In this document: positions 17,328 to 27,501 of the stretch, piece after piece
Layout of the letters: each line of letters begins with the position of its first letter
Numbering within the stretch: the stretch's first letter is position 1
Assembly: GCA_965208065.1 (NCBI GenBank)
Contig: OZ242313.1
Coordinates: 558,001 to 622,000, forward strand
Length of the DNA: 64,000 nt
Direction of reading: 5' to 3'
Origin: Bin103 sp002238925
GTDB lineage: Bacteria; Spirochaetota; Spirochaetia; SZUA-6; Bin103
Made by a program: the position numbers and the translations under genes
Notes under the pieces: model-generated
The model's database searches: none
What the model saw: the letters and a program-made list of their open reading frames with translations, nothing else
Told to the model about the DNA's origin: nothing

Positions 17328-17486
17328 TACTGCGCTCCGTCTCCCTTGCCGGCTGGCAGGCAACCAAAATAGTGGCGGCGTCGCCGCCCGGTGCACTCAG
17401 TCGGGGTGGCCCGATAGTGGCAAGAGAGGGCCGGTCGATGTCAAGCGCCGAGAAGCGCCAGCCCTCCGCGGCCCGTTGCCGGTTAC

Positions 17487-18395
17487 ATGGATACCCTTTC
17501 TTCCCATGACGTGCCGCGCAGTCGTGCGCGGCGGTATGAGACAGACCGAGCGGCGATGCGCCCCGCGCAGGTCGCCGCGCCGGCAACCACGCTGCCGGTC
17601 GCAGTCCCCGAGGCGCCACGTCCGGTGCCGGGCGCCGCTCCGGCGCGCCGCGAGCATGCGCGCGGCGAGTCGCTTCGTTACCCGGCCACCGACTACCACG
17701 CCGCCGTGCGCGATCTGCCGCCCGCCGAACGCCCGCGCGAGCGGCTGCTGGCGGCGGGCGCCCGCGTTCTCTCCAACGCCGAGCTGATCGCGATCCTGCT
17801 GCGCACCGGGACGGCGGGCACGAGCGTGCTGCAAGTGTCGGCACGGCTGCTCGCCGAGTTCGACGGCCTGCGCGGGCTGGCGAACGCTTCGGTGGCTGAA
17901 CTGTGCGCGCTGCGCGGGATCAGCGAGACCAAGGCGTGCCAGCTCCTGGCCACGCTGGAGCTGGGCCGGCGCTCGGCTTCGCTCGGTCCAGCGGACCAGC
18001 CGCTGATCAGCACGCCCGAGGATGTCGACCTGTTGCTGCGCGCCGAACTCGCACCGCTGGCCCAGGAGAAGCTGTACGTGCTGCTGCTCAACACCAAGCA
18101 GGAACTGCTGCGCGTGCACGAGGTGTACCAGGGCACGGTCAATTCGGCGACAGTACGGATCGCCGAGGTGCTGCGGCCCGCGATCAAGGACAACTGTCCC
18201 AACATCATCGTGGTGCACAACCATCCGTCCGGCGATCCCGGTCCGAGCGCCGACGACATCCGCGTTACCCGCCGCCTCGCGCGCAGCGCCGAAGCGATGG
18301 ACATCTGCCTGCACGACCACGTGGTGATCGCCGCCGCCGGCTTCGTGAGCATGAAGCGGCGCGGCCTTGGCTTCGACCCGGTCCTGCCCGATTAG
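17487..18395 (+). CDS. radC: RadC family JAB1/MPN domain protein
   Basis: 302 residues. About 70 residues at the N-terminus are Ala/Pro/Arg-rich and not found in typical RadC. They are followed by the HhH region (RERLLAAGARVLSNAELIAI, LRGISETKACQLLATLELGRR) and the JAMM domain from about residue 180. The metal motif HNHPSGDPGPSADD is complete, with Glu upstream, so the metallo-site looks intact. The biological role of RadC is unsettled; it is no longer considered a DNA repair protein in E. coli. The ATG at 17487 was kept, but translation may begin later since the extension is low complexity. Confidence 0.88.
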   Translation: MDTLSSHDVPRSRARRYETDRAAMRPAQVAAPATTLPVAVPEAPRPVPGAAPARREHARGESLRYPATDYHAAVRDLPPAERPRERLLAAGARVLSNAELIAILLRTGTAGTSVLQVSARLLAEFDGLRGLANASVAELCALRGISETKACQLLATLELGRRSASLGPADQPLISTPEDVDLLLRAELAPLAQEKLYVLLLNTKQELLRVHEVYQGTVNSATVRIAEVLRPAIKDNCPNIIVVHNHPSGDPGPSADDIRVTRRLARSAEAMDICLHDHVVIAAAGFVSMKRRGLGFDPVLPD

Positions 18396-18458
18396 TCGAC
18401 ACCCGGCGGCAGCCCGGCGTTGCGCCGAGCGGCGCCGCGGCCGCCGCCGGGCTCGCGC

Positions 18459-19007
18459 CTACAGGTCCATCTCTGTTTCCAGTTGGGCGATCGCTTCGCG
18501 CATGAACGCGATCTTGGGGGCCGCCATCCGGCGCGCCCGCTCGAAGTGGAAACTGTCGGCGTGGCTGAGCCGCTCGCGCAGCAGGTCCAGCACCTCCTGC
18601 ATGGTCTTGTAGTGGTGCCAGAAGAAGGCGCCGATGGCGAGCCGCGCGAACCCGATGGCGCCGGTGGTGTCGAGCAGGTTGGCGTCGTACAGCAGCTTGC
18701 CCTCCACGGTGGTGGGCCGGCTGCCCGGGCGGTGCTGGCGAATCGCCTGGATCACCAACTGGGTGCGGTCCGGCGGGAAACCGGTCTCGGACAGAATCAG
18801 CTCCGCCTTCTCGGCCGCCTCGGCCAGGCGGCGGGCCGGGATCTCGATGTTGTGCAGGAAACAGGCGGCGTGCAGCACGTCGTCGTCATACTGCTCTCCC
18901 TCGCCGATCTCGCGCGCCAGGTGATACACCCGGTAGGAGTGCTCGAACCCGGACGCCAACCGGCCCGCGGTCAGATCCTTGACATATTGAACAATCAGCT
19001 TGCGCAC
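18459..19007 (-). CDS. HD domain phosphohydrolase-like protein
   Basis: 182 residues from GTG 19007 (MRKLIVQYVKDLTAGR). The HD motifs appear as FEHSYRVYHLAREIGEG, then HAACFLHNIEIPAR where His-Asn replaces the usual His-Asp pair, and IQAIRQHRPG. A later Asp is present in LLYDANLLDTTGAIGF. The protein matches the small HD hydrolases related to YedJ/PF01966. The H-N change in the metal site may weaken or alter metal binding. The gene is divergent from the aromatic biosynthesis fusion. The substrate is unknown. Confidence 0.75.
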   Translation of the reverse strand: MRKLIVQYVKDLTAGRLASGFEHSYRVYHLAREIGEGEQYDDDVLHAACFLHNIEIPARRLAEAAEKAELILSETGFPPDRTQLVIQAIRQHRPGSRPTTVEGKLLYDANLLDTTGAIGFARLAIGAFFWHHYKTMQEVLDLLRERLSHADSFHFERARRMAAPKIAFMREAIAQLETEMDL

Positions 19008-19107
19008 ACTGCCAAGTGTACCGCGATCCGCGCCTGAACGCACCGGCTTCCGCCCGACCCCGCCCGACCCGCCTGCACCCGGCGCCGGACGCAATCGGGC
19101 AGGCGTC

Positions 19108-19135
19108 TTGACACGGGAAAACCGGTCTCCATAGT
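19108..19135 (+). promoter_or_regulatory. Candidate sigma70 promoter of the aroF-pheA fusion gene, possibly leaderless
   Basis: Perfect -35 TTGACA (19108-19113), 16-base spacer, -10-like CATAGT (19130-19135). The start codon ATG 19143 lies 7 bases downstream, at the expected transcription start, and no Shine-Dalgarno sequence precedes it. Confidence 0.45.
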
Positions 19136-19142
19136 GTCTGCC

Positions 19143-21044
19143 ATGGTCGTAATTCTCGATCGCGGCATCAGTGCGCATCACAAGCGGGCGGTGCGTGCAT
19201 TCCTGTCCGAGCACCGGTACCAGATCCGCGAATTGCTCCAGGACGGAGAGCCGATCATCGGCGCCGTCGGCGGCGACCCCCTCGATCAGCGCCAAGTCGA
19301 GGAATTGCCAGGCGTGACGCAGGTGATTCCCCTCAATCAGCCCTACAAGCTGGCGTCGCGCGAGTTCAAGGGCACCGAAACCGAAATCGCCATCGGGCCG
19401 ATCAAGATTGGCGGCGGGCGGCTGGCCGTGGTGGCCGGGCCGTGCGCGGTGGAGTCGCGCGAGCAGATCTTCGAGGTTGCGGCGCAGCTCAGGGAGTCGG
19501 GTGCCGTCGCACTGCGCGGCGGCGCCTTCAAGCCGCGCACCTCGCCGTACTCGTTTCAGGGCCTCGGCAAGCCCGGCGTGGAGTTGCTCAAGGAAGCGGG
19601 CGAACACTTTGGCATGCCGATCTTTTCCGAGGTGGTGGCGGCGGAGTACCTGCCGATGCTCGCCGACTGCGTGGACGTGCTGCAGGTCGGTGCGCGCAAC
19701 ATGCAGAACTTCGAACTGCTCAAGCGCGTCGGCGCGCTCGGCAAACCGGTGCTGCTCAAGCGCGGTCTCGCCGCCACCATCGAGGACCTGCTGATGTCGG
19801 CGGAGTACCTGATGGCGCACGGCACCGACGCGGTGATCCTGTGCGAACGCGGCATCCGCACCTTCGAGACCTACACTCGCAACACGCTCGACCTGTCCGC
19901 CATTCCGGTGGTCAAGAAGCTCAGCCACCTGCCGATCCTGGTCGACCCCAGCCACGGCACCGGGCGGCGCGACCAGGTGCAGCCGATGGCGCTCGCCGGC
20001 GTCGCCGCGGGCGCCGACGGCATCCTGGTGGAGGTGCACCCCGACCCCGACACGGCGCGATCCGACGGCCCGCAGTCACTCTACCCCGGCCAGTTCGAAA
20101 AGCTGATGCGCGACATCGAGCGGCTCGCCCCGGTGCTCGGCAAGGAAGTGCTGCGGCTTCCGCGCATCGACGGTCCCGGGCACCCGGCGGGGTCCATGCC
20201 GGACGCCGCTGGGGAGGCGGTCAGCGTGGCGTTTCAGGGCGAGCGCGGCGCCCACAGCGAGAACGCGATCTACCAATACTTCGCCAAGCCGCGCCCGGTA
20301 CCGGGCCGCGAGTTCCAGGACGTGTTCCGCATGGTGCTCGACGGCACAGTGGACTACGGGGTGCTGCCGGTGGAGAACTCCCTGACCGGGTCGATCCACC
20401 AGAACTACGACCTGCTGATGCAGTACCCCGACGTGCACATTGTCGGCGAAATCACCATCCGCATCCGTTGGTGCCTGATCGCACCGCTCGGTTCCTCCAT
20501 CGCGCAGATCCGGCGCGTGCTGTCGCATCCGCAGGGGTTGGCACAGTGTGCCCGGTTCCTGGCCGGGTTCCCGGACTGGGAAGAAGTGCCGTTCTACGAC
20601 ACCGCGGGCGCGGTGGCGGAGGTGGCGCGCAACGGCGACGTTACCCAGGCCGCACTCGCCGGCGCCGCCGCGGCGCGCGAGCACGGCATGGAAATCCTGG
20701 CCGAAGGGGTGGAAACCGACATCCAGAACTACACCCGGTTCGTGGCGCTGGCGCGCGACGGCCAGGCGCAGGTTGCCGACCCGACGCGCGCCTCGATCGT
20801 GTTCTCGGCGCGCGACGAGCCCGGCAGCCTGTTCCACGTTCTGCAGGTGCTGGCCGACAACAATCTGAACATGAAGAAGCTGGAGTCGCGGCCCATTCCC
20901 GGCAGCCCCTGGGAGTACATGTTCTACGTCGACCTGGACGTGCCCGCCGAACGCGCGCTGTTCGACCACGCCATGGAGCAGGTGCAGGCGGCCGCGGCCA
21001 GCTACCGCCTGCTCGGCATGTACCGCTCCAACCAGGGCCGCTAA
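19143..21044 (+). CDS. Bifunctional DAHP synthase (type I beta) / prephenate dehydratase with ACT domain
   Basis: 633 residues from ATG 19143; GTG 19134 adds three residues. Residues 1-75 form the ferredoxin-like regulatory domain of AroF-type enzymes. The DAHP synthase barrel follows with AVVAGPCAVESREQI, RGGAFKPRTSPYSFQG and VDPSHGTGRRDQVQP. A Gly/Pro/Ala linker at about 345-360 leads to prephenate dehydratase (VAFQGERGAHSENAI, PVENSLTGSIHQNYDL, and the catalytic T-R-F in NYTRFVAL). A C-terminal ACT domain carries the ESRP motif for Phe binding. One chain would hold the first shikimate step and the step to phenylpyruvate. No chorismate mutase domain is seen. Feedback by Phe, and possibly Tyr, is likely from the ACT and N-terminal domains. 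Confidence 0.92.
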   Translation: MVVILDRGISAHHKRAVRAFLSEHRYQIRELLQDGEPIIGAVGGDPLDQRQVEELPGVTQVIPLNQPYKLASREFKGTETEIAIGPIKIGGGRLAVVAGPCAVESREQIFEVAAQLRESGAVALRGGAFKPRTSPYSFQGLGKPGVELLKEAGEHFGMPIFSEVVAAEYLPMLADCVDVLQVGARNMQNFELLKRVGALGKPVLLKRGLAATIEDLLMSAEYLMAHGTDAVILCERGIRTFETYTRNTLDLSAIPVVKKLSHLPILVDPSHGTGRRDQVQPMALAGVAAGADGILVEVHPDPDTARSDGPQSLYPGQFEKLMRDIERLAPVLGKEVLRLPRIDGPGHPAGSMPDAAGEAVSVAFQGERGAHSENAIYQYFAKPRPVPGREFQDVFRMVLDGTVDYGVLPVENSLTGSIHQNYDLLMQYPDVHIVGEITIRIRWCLIAPLGSSIAQIRRVLSHPQGLAQCARFLAGFPDWEEVPFYDTAGAVAEVARNGDVTQAALAGAAAAREHGMEILAEGVETDIQNYTRFVALARDGQAQVADPTRASIVFSARDEPGSLFHVLQVLADNNLNMKKLESRPIPGSPWEYMFYVDLDVPAERALFDHAMEQVQAAAASYRLLGMYRSNQGR

Positions 21045-21157
21045 CAGCTACCGGCACCCATCCCGCCGGCGCCGCGCGAAGCCCGCCGCGTTGTCGGCTC
21101 GAGCGGGGATTTGCGGCCCGGTAGAAGCGCCACGGAGCAAACGCCCTTTTATGTTGC

Positions 21158-21997
21158 GTGGCACTTTGGCAGACACCCGGATGGCAGGCCAGGCGGCGCG
21201 CGGCGGCCGCCACCGCGGGCGCGGCGACGACCCTGGCCCTGATGGCACTTTGCGGCTGCAACCTGTTGCCGGGACCACGGGCGGTGCAACTGCCCGCGGC
21301 CCCGGCGGCGTGGCAGCACTTCGCGATCATCCTGCGGCTCACGGCCGTGGACGCCCGCGACGGCACCGAGCAGCGGCTGCCCGATGCGGTTCCGGGGTCT
21401 GTCGCCGTGCTGCCGATCGGCCGCCACACGGCCACGGTTATTGTCGCCGAGCCGGTGGTGGTCGGGCCGGCGGGCGCCGGCAGCCGCGGTGCTCTTTTAC
21501 CTCCCGAGGGGGCACTGCGGCTGCGGCCCGCCGGCGCCGTGGTACCGCTCGACGTCGGCAGCGACGGGGTGCTGCAGGTCACCTGGGAGCGCGGCGTGCT
21601 GGCCACGCTGATCCTGGATCTGTGGCGCGGCGGCGCCAACCCCTGGCTGCTCAACATCGAGCGCCTGGACCGGGAACTGCGGCAACGCACTGGCGCCGAC
21701 CCCTGGGCGCTCGATCGCGGCGCCATCCTGGCCGCGTTGCAGGCGGGCGAGATGAGCGTATCGGCAATCCGCCCACGCCCGAAACACACGGTCAGCGTGT
21801 CCTTTCCGGCCGGGCGCTGGGTGTGGTGGGATCCGTGGGCGACCCCGCTGCACAGCGACGGGCGCACCGCCTTCACGATCCAGTTGCCGGCCGGCTATCA
21901 CCTGCTCGTGCACGACAGCGGCGCCGCGCGCGCCGTGCACGTGAACGAGGACGGAACGGTGCTGACCACTCCGGTCGCCGACGGCTTCCCGCGCTGA
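21158..21997 (+). CDS. Putative lipoprotein, function unknown
   Basis: 279 residues, starting at GTG 21158 (an ATG at 21151 is out of frame). The N-terminus has basic residues, a hydrophobic core TLALMALCGC and a plausible lipobox, with Cys near residue 34 as the lipidation site. The mature part has strand-rich segments (RHTATVIVAEPVVVG, LRLRPAGAVVPLDVG) and the Trp-rich WVWWDPWATPL. I do not recognise the family. It could be a surface or periplasmic beta-rich protein. It lies between the aroF-pheA fusion and the HAD phosphatase, with no clear functional link. Confidence 0.6.
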   Translation: MALWQTPGWQARRRAAAATAGAATTLALMALCGCNLLPGPRAVQLPAAPAAWQHFAIILRLTAVDARDGTEQRLPDAVPGSVAVLPIGRHTATVIVAEPVVVGPAGAGSRGALLPPEGALRLRPAGAVVPLDVGSDGVLQVTWERGVLATLILDLWRGGANPWLLNIERLDRELRQRTGADPWALDRGAILAALQAGEMSVSAIRPRPKHTVSVSFPAGRWVWWDPWATPLHSDGRTAFTIQLPAGYHLLVHDSGAARAVHVNEDGTVLTTPVADGFPR

Positions 21998-22053
21998 CCC
22001 GGCGGCTTGCGGCCGCACGAGGCTCTGGCGCAGGCGCCGCCCCGGCGCGTAAG

Positions 22054-22740
22054 ATGCGCGGCGTCTTGCATCGCACTTCCGTTGCCCGCTTCGGCGCCGT
22101 GATCTTCGACCTGGACGGCACGCTGGTCGACTCCCTGCCCGACTTGGCGGACGCCTTGAACGCCACCCTGCGGGCGCTCGGCGAGCCCGTTCACCCACTG
22201 CCGTTCTATCTGCCGTTGATCGGCGGCGGCGTGGAGGTAATGGTAGCCGGCGCCATCCACCCCGACCGCCGCAACGAGCACCTGGTGGCGACCGCCGGCG
22301 CCATGATGCGCGACCGTTACCGCCGCAATGCGCTGCGCACCACCCGCCCCTATCCCGGCGTGTGCGCGCTGCTCACCGACCTCGCCCGCCGCCGCGTCCC
22401 GATGGCGGTGCTGTCCAACAAGCTGCACCCGGAGACGGTGCAGGTGGTACGGGGCGCGTTTCCCGGTGTTCCGTTCGAGGCGATCCTCGGCCTGCAGCGG
22501 CAGCGGCCGCCCAAGCCGCATCCGGCCGGCATCGTGGCGCTGTCGCGCACGCTCGGGGTCGAACCAAGCCGCGTACTCGTGGTGGGCGACGGCGACACCG
22601 ACATGCTTGCCGCGCGCCGCGCCGGCGCCTGGCCGCTGGGAGCGACCTGGGGCTATCGCAGTCCGCGCGCGCTGCTGGCGGCCGGTGCGGCTCGCCTGGC
22701 CGCCCATCCGCGCGCGGTGCGCACCTACCTCGCCCGTTGA
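22054..22740 (+). CDS. HAD family hydrolase, phosphoglycolate phosphatase-like
   Basis: 228 residues from ATG 22054. HAD motif I is FDLDGTLVDSLPDLA, with the two catalytic Asp. Motif II is VLSNKLH and the Lys of motif III lies in RPPKPHPAG. Motif IV is VVGDGDTDMLAARRAGAW. The helical cap between motifs I and II fits the Gph/PGP branch. Activity against 2-phosphoglycolate or another small phosphate ester is likely, but substrate range in this group is broad. The gene converges with aspS, ending 10 bases from its stop. Confidence 0.85.
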   Translation: MRGVLHRTSVARFGAVIFDLDGTLVDSLPDLADALNATLRALGEPVHPLPFYLPLIGGGVEVMVAGAIHPDRRNEHLVATAGAMMRDRYRRNALRTTRPYPGVCALLTDLARRRVPMAVLSNKLHPETVQVVRGAFPGVPFEAILGLQRQRPPKPHPAGIVALSRTLGVEPSRVLVVGDGDTDMLAARRAGAWPLGATWGYRSPRALLAAGAARLAAHPRAVRTYLAR

Positions 22741-22750
22741 GACTCGGCCG

Positions 22751-24059
<1,309 letters not shown>

Positions 24060-24085
<26 letters not shown>

Positions 24086-25544
24086 TCTGCGCCGGTTCGT
24101 AGAGCGCGTCGATCAGCGCGTGCACCTGGTCCGGGTGAGCGCGCCCGGCGGTGTGGCGCATTACCTGCCCCATCAGAAAGCCCGCCGGCTTGCGTTCGCC
24201 GGCCGCGATCTGCGCCGCCACGCGCGGGTTGTCGGCCACGATGCGCTCCAGAATCGGGCGCAGCACGCCGGCATCGGTGACCTGGCGCAGACCGTCCTCC
24301 TCCACCACGGCATCCGGGTCGCGGTCCTCGGCGATCACCTTGGCCAGCACCTGCTTGGCGATCTTGCCGCTCACTGCGCCACTGTTCAGCATCGCCAGCA
24401 GCGCCGCCAGGCGCTCCGGCGTCAGGTGGCTGCCGGCCAGCGTCTCGCGGCGCTGGTTGAGGTAGCCGCGAATGTCCGCGCCCAGCCAGCGCGCGGCCAG
24501 CGAAGCGTCGCCTCCCGCCGCCACGGTGCGCTCGAAGAACTCGGCGGTGTCCGGCTCCGCGGTCAGGAACGCGGCCTGCTGCGCGGTCACCGCGTATTGC
24601 TCCCGCAGCCGGTCGCGGCGCGCCAGCGGCAGCTCCACCAGGCGCTCTTCCACGGCGGCGAAGAACGGTTCGTCGGGACAGAACGGCGGCAGGTCCGGCT
24701 CCGGGAAGTAGCGGTAATCGTCTTCGCTCTCCTTGACCCGCATCGGCTCGGTGCAGTCGCGGTTCTCGTTCCACAGCCGCGTCTCCACGCGCACCGCACC
24801 GCCCTCCTCCAGTATCGCCGTCTGGCGCCCTATCTCGAACGCCAGCGCGTTGCGCACGAACTTGAACGAGTTGAGGTTCTTGATCTCCACCTTGTTGCCG
24901 AGGCCGGCGCCGGCGCGGTTCACCGACACGTTGGCGTCGCAGCGCAGCGACCCCTGCTCCATGTTGCCGTCACACACGCCCAGGAACCGCACCGTGCGGC
25001 GGAACTCCTCCAGGAACTGTTCGGCCGCGGTGGCGCTGGTCAGTTCCGGCTGCGTGACCACTTCTACCAGGGGCGTACCGGTGCGGTTGTAATCGAGCAG
25101 CGAGATGTCGCCAGCGTGAATCATCTTGCCGGCGTCCTCTTCCAGGTGCACCTCGCGAATGCCGACCGGCGCGCGCAGGCCGTCGATCTCGGCAGTGAAC
25201 GCGCCGTCGCGTCCGACCGGTGCCCCGAACTGGGAAATCTGATAGTTCTTGGGCAGGTCGGGGTAGAAATAGTTCTTGCGCTCGAACACCGTGCGCGTGC
25301 TCAGCGTGCAGCCGAGCGCGCGCGCGAGTACGTACGCCCCGAGCACCGCCTCGCTGTTCAGCGCCGGCAGGATGCCGGGGTAACCGAGGCAGACCGGACA
25401 AACGTTCTCGTTCGGGCGGTCGCCGAACGCGTTGCGGCACTGACAGAACACCTTGGAGGCGGTGATCAACTGGACATGGATCTCCAGCCCGATGTGGGGC
25501 TGGTAGGCGGCGGCGAAGCTGGCAGCGGGCGCCACGTCAGCCAT
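24060..25544 (-). CDS. gatB: Aspartyl/glutamyl-tRNA amidotransferase subunit B
   Basis: 494 residues, the usual length. Signature segments are GLEIHVQL at the start, a zinc ribbon with C-x-C and C-P-V-C pairs in the first 55 residues, and FERKNYFYPDLPKNYQISQ. The DISLLDYNRTGTPLVEVVT region is also present. The C-terminal third is the helical and YqeY-like tail that binds tRNA. GatB is the kinase/amidation subunit that activates Asp- or Glu-tRNA. Its start overlaps gatA by 8 bases and its end overlaps aspS, so the genes are tightly coupled. Confidence 0.96.
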
Positions 25545-27018
25545 CCTCCGCGAGCAGGGAGTGCGGGCCGAGGTAGCCGGGCGGGCGCGGCGCCTCTGTC
25601 TGCGCCGCCAGCAGGGCGGCAGCCTGGAACAACAGGTCCTCGCGGAAATAGGGCGCCATGAACTGCACGCCGATCGGCAGCCCGCCGTCGACGATGCCCG
25701 GCACCGACAGGGCGGGATGGCCGGTCAGGTTGGCGGTGCAGGTGAACAGGTCGCCCTGCTTCTGCTGGAAGGCATCCAGGCCGGCGTCGCCGCGCGCGAA
25801 CGGCGGCACCGGGAAGGTGGGCATGAGCAGCAGGTCCACCTCGCCGAAGGCGTGCTCGAACGACCGCCGGATGAGCGTGCGGATGCGCTGCGCGCGCTGG
25901 TAGTACTGCTCCTGGAAGCCGGAGCGCAGCACGTAGGTGCCGACCAGGATGCGCAGCTTCACTTCGGCGCCGAAGCCGGCGCTGCGCGCCGCGATGGTCA
26001 TCTCCTCGGCATCCGCGGAAGCGTATCCGTCACGCACCCCGTAGCGCACGCCGTCGTAGCGTGCCAGGTTGGCGCTCGCCTCGGCGGTGGCGATAACGTA
26101 GTAGGCGGGGACGACGTATTCCAGCGAGCCGAGCTGCACCGGCACGCAACGGATGCCCGCCTCCTCAAGCCGCCCGCGGACCGCTTGCAGCGCGCTCCGC
26201 ACCGCCGGGTCCACTCCGTCCAGCACATCCTCCGGGATGCCCACCACGAGGCGATCGGACGCCGGCGCCGCCGCCGGCGTCGGGTAGTCCACCGACGACT
26301 GGTCAAATTGATCGACGCCGCGCATGGTCTCGAACGCCGCCCGTGCGGTGGCGGCGTCGGCCGCGGTTACGCCAATCACGTCCAGGGAGGAGGCGTATGC
26401 CACCAGTCCGAACCGGGACACCGCGCCGTACGTGGGCTTGAGGCCGTACACGCCGCAGAACGACGCCGGCTGCCGTACCGAGCCGCCGGTGTCGGAACCG
26501 AGTGCAAACGGCACCAGGCCGGCGGCCACCACCGCCGCGGAGCCGCCGCTCGAGCCGCCGGCCACCACCGTGGCATCCCAGGGATTGCGTACCGCGCCGA
26601 AACAGGAGTGTTCGCTCGACGAACCCATCCCGAATTCGTCGAGATTGGTCTTGCCCACCACATGCGCCCCCGCTCGCTGCAGCCTCGCCACCGCGGTGGC
26701 GGTATAGGGCGCCGCCAGGCCGCGCAGCAGCGCCGATCCGCACGACAGCGAGAACCCCTCCACCGCAATGTTGTCCTTGACCGCGAACGGCACCCCGGCC
26801 AGCACCTGCCCGCCACCGGTATCGCTGCCGCGCTCGGCGGGGCCCGGGCCCGGGCCGGGCGCCGCGCGCGCCGCGTCCACCTCGACGAATCCGTTGATCG
26901 CCTCGTCGGCCGCCAGCACCGCCTGCTGCCAGCGGCGCGCGCCGCCATCGCGGCCCATCACGGCCGACCATGCCGCGACGGCCGCCGGCCGCCCTTTATC
27001 GATCACGCCAGTCACCAT
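25537..27018 (-). CDS. gatA: Aspartyl/glutamyl-tRNA amidotransferase subunit A
   Basis: 493 residues of the amidase signature family. The catalytic Lys lies in VPFAVKDN, the Gly/Ser-rich stretch in VAGGSSGGSAA and the nucleophilic Ser with its cis-Ser in GSDTGGSVRQPASFCG. It hydrolyses Gln and passes ammonia to the GatB active site. It begins 29 bases after gatC, and the ATG-proximal residues MVTGVIDKGRPAAVAAWSA are a common GatA opening. A stretch APGPGPGPAERGSDTGGG near residue 50 is a lineage-specific insertion. Confidence 0.96.
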   Translation of the reverse strand: MVTGVIDKGRPAAVAAWSAVMGRDGGARRWQQAVLAADEAINGFVEVDAARAAPGPGPGPAERGSDTGGGQVLAGVPFAVKDNIAVEGFSLSCGSALLRGLAAPYTATAVARLQRAGAHVVGKTNLDEFGMGSSSEHSCFGAVRNPWDATVVAGGSSGGSAAVVAAGLVPFALGSDTGGSVRQPASFCGVYGLKPTYGAVSRFGLVAYASSLDVIGVTAADAATARAAFETMRGVDQFDQSSVDYPTPAAAPASDRLVVGIPEDVLDGVDPAVRSALQAVRGRLEEAGIRCVPVQLGSLEYVVPAYYVIATAEASANLARYDGVRYGVRDGYASADAEEMTIAARSAGFGAEVKLRILVGTYVLRSGFQEQYYQRAQRIRTLIRRSFEHAFGEVDLLLMPTFPVPPFARGDAGLDAFQQKQGDLFTCTANLTGHPALSVPGIVDGGLPIGVQFMAPYFREDLLFQAAALLAAQTEAPRPPGYLGPHSLLAEDG

Positions 27019-27047
27019 GTACGTCTGAATTTCGGACTCTCGGGCAC

Positions 27048-27362
27048 CTACAGCACGTTGGGAACCGTGAAGTGCTCGTCCTCATTCTCCGCCGCGGTCT
27101 CCAGGAGACGCTCCGGCGAAGCCCCGGCCCAGCGCTGCTCGGACGCCACCACCCGATCGGGGCGCAACCGATTGCTCGGTTGCAGCGCATGCGTGGTCGG
27201 TTCCACGGCGCCGACGTCGGCCGCCGACATGATATCGAAGTAGGACAGGATCTGTTCCACCCCGGCACGAAGCAGTTCACGCTCCGACTCGCTCAGGCGC
27301 AACCGCGCCATCTGCGCAGTCACCTCAAGTTCCGCTTCGCTGAGGGTCTGCTGGTTCTCCAT
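27048..27362 (-). CDS. gatC: Aspartyl/glutamyl-tRNA amidotransferase subunit C
   Basis: 104 residues from ATG 27362 (MENQQTLSEAELEVTAQMAR). The frame is open further upstream, but the GAGG Shine-Dalgarno at about -9 and family alignment support this start. LRLSESERELLRAGVEQIL and the C-terminal ENEDEHFTVPNVL are characteristic. GatC is the small belt that holds GatA and GatB together. It heads the gatC-gatA-gatB-aspS operon. A perfect -35 TTGACA lies at 27404-27399 on the minus strand, but the matching -10 is poor. Confidence 0.93.
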   Translation of the reverse strand: MENQQTLSEAELEVTAQMARLRLSESERELLRAGVEQILSYFDIMSAADVGAVEPTTHALQPSNRLRPDRVVASEQRWAGASPERLLETAAENEDEHFTVPNVL

Positions 27363-27416
27363 CGGACCTCGGGTAAGATGATTGCATGCTCGCCGCCCTG
27401 TCAAGCTGACCGTTAT

Positions 27417-27445
27417 TTGACCGGGGGGTGCCGCGACCGTATAGT
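27417..27445 (+). promoter_or_regulatory. Strong candidate sigma70 promoter of the glycosidase gene
   Basis: TTGACC (27417-27422), 17-base spacer, TATAGT (27440-27445). Transcription would start near 27452, about 50 bases before the ATG at 27502. It overlaps the divergent gatC promoter region. Confidence 0.6.
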
Positions 27446-27501
27446 CTGTAAGGATTGCACCGGCCAACGGCTCTGCCCAGCCACTCACGGTGCCCGCAGC
27501 C

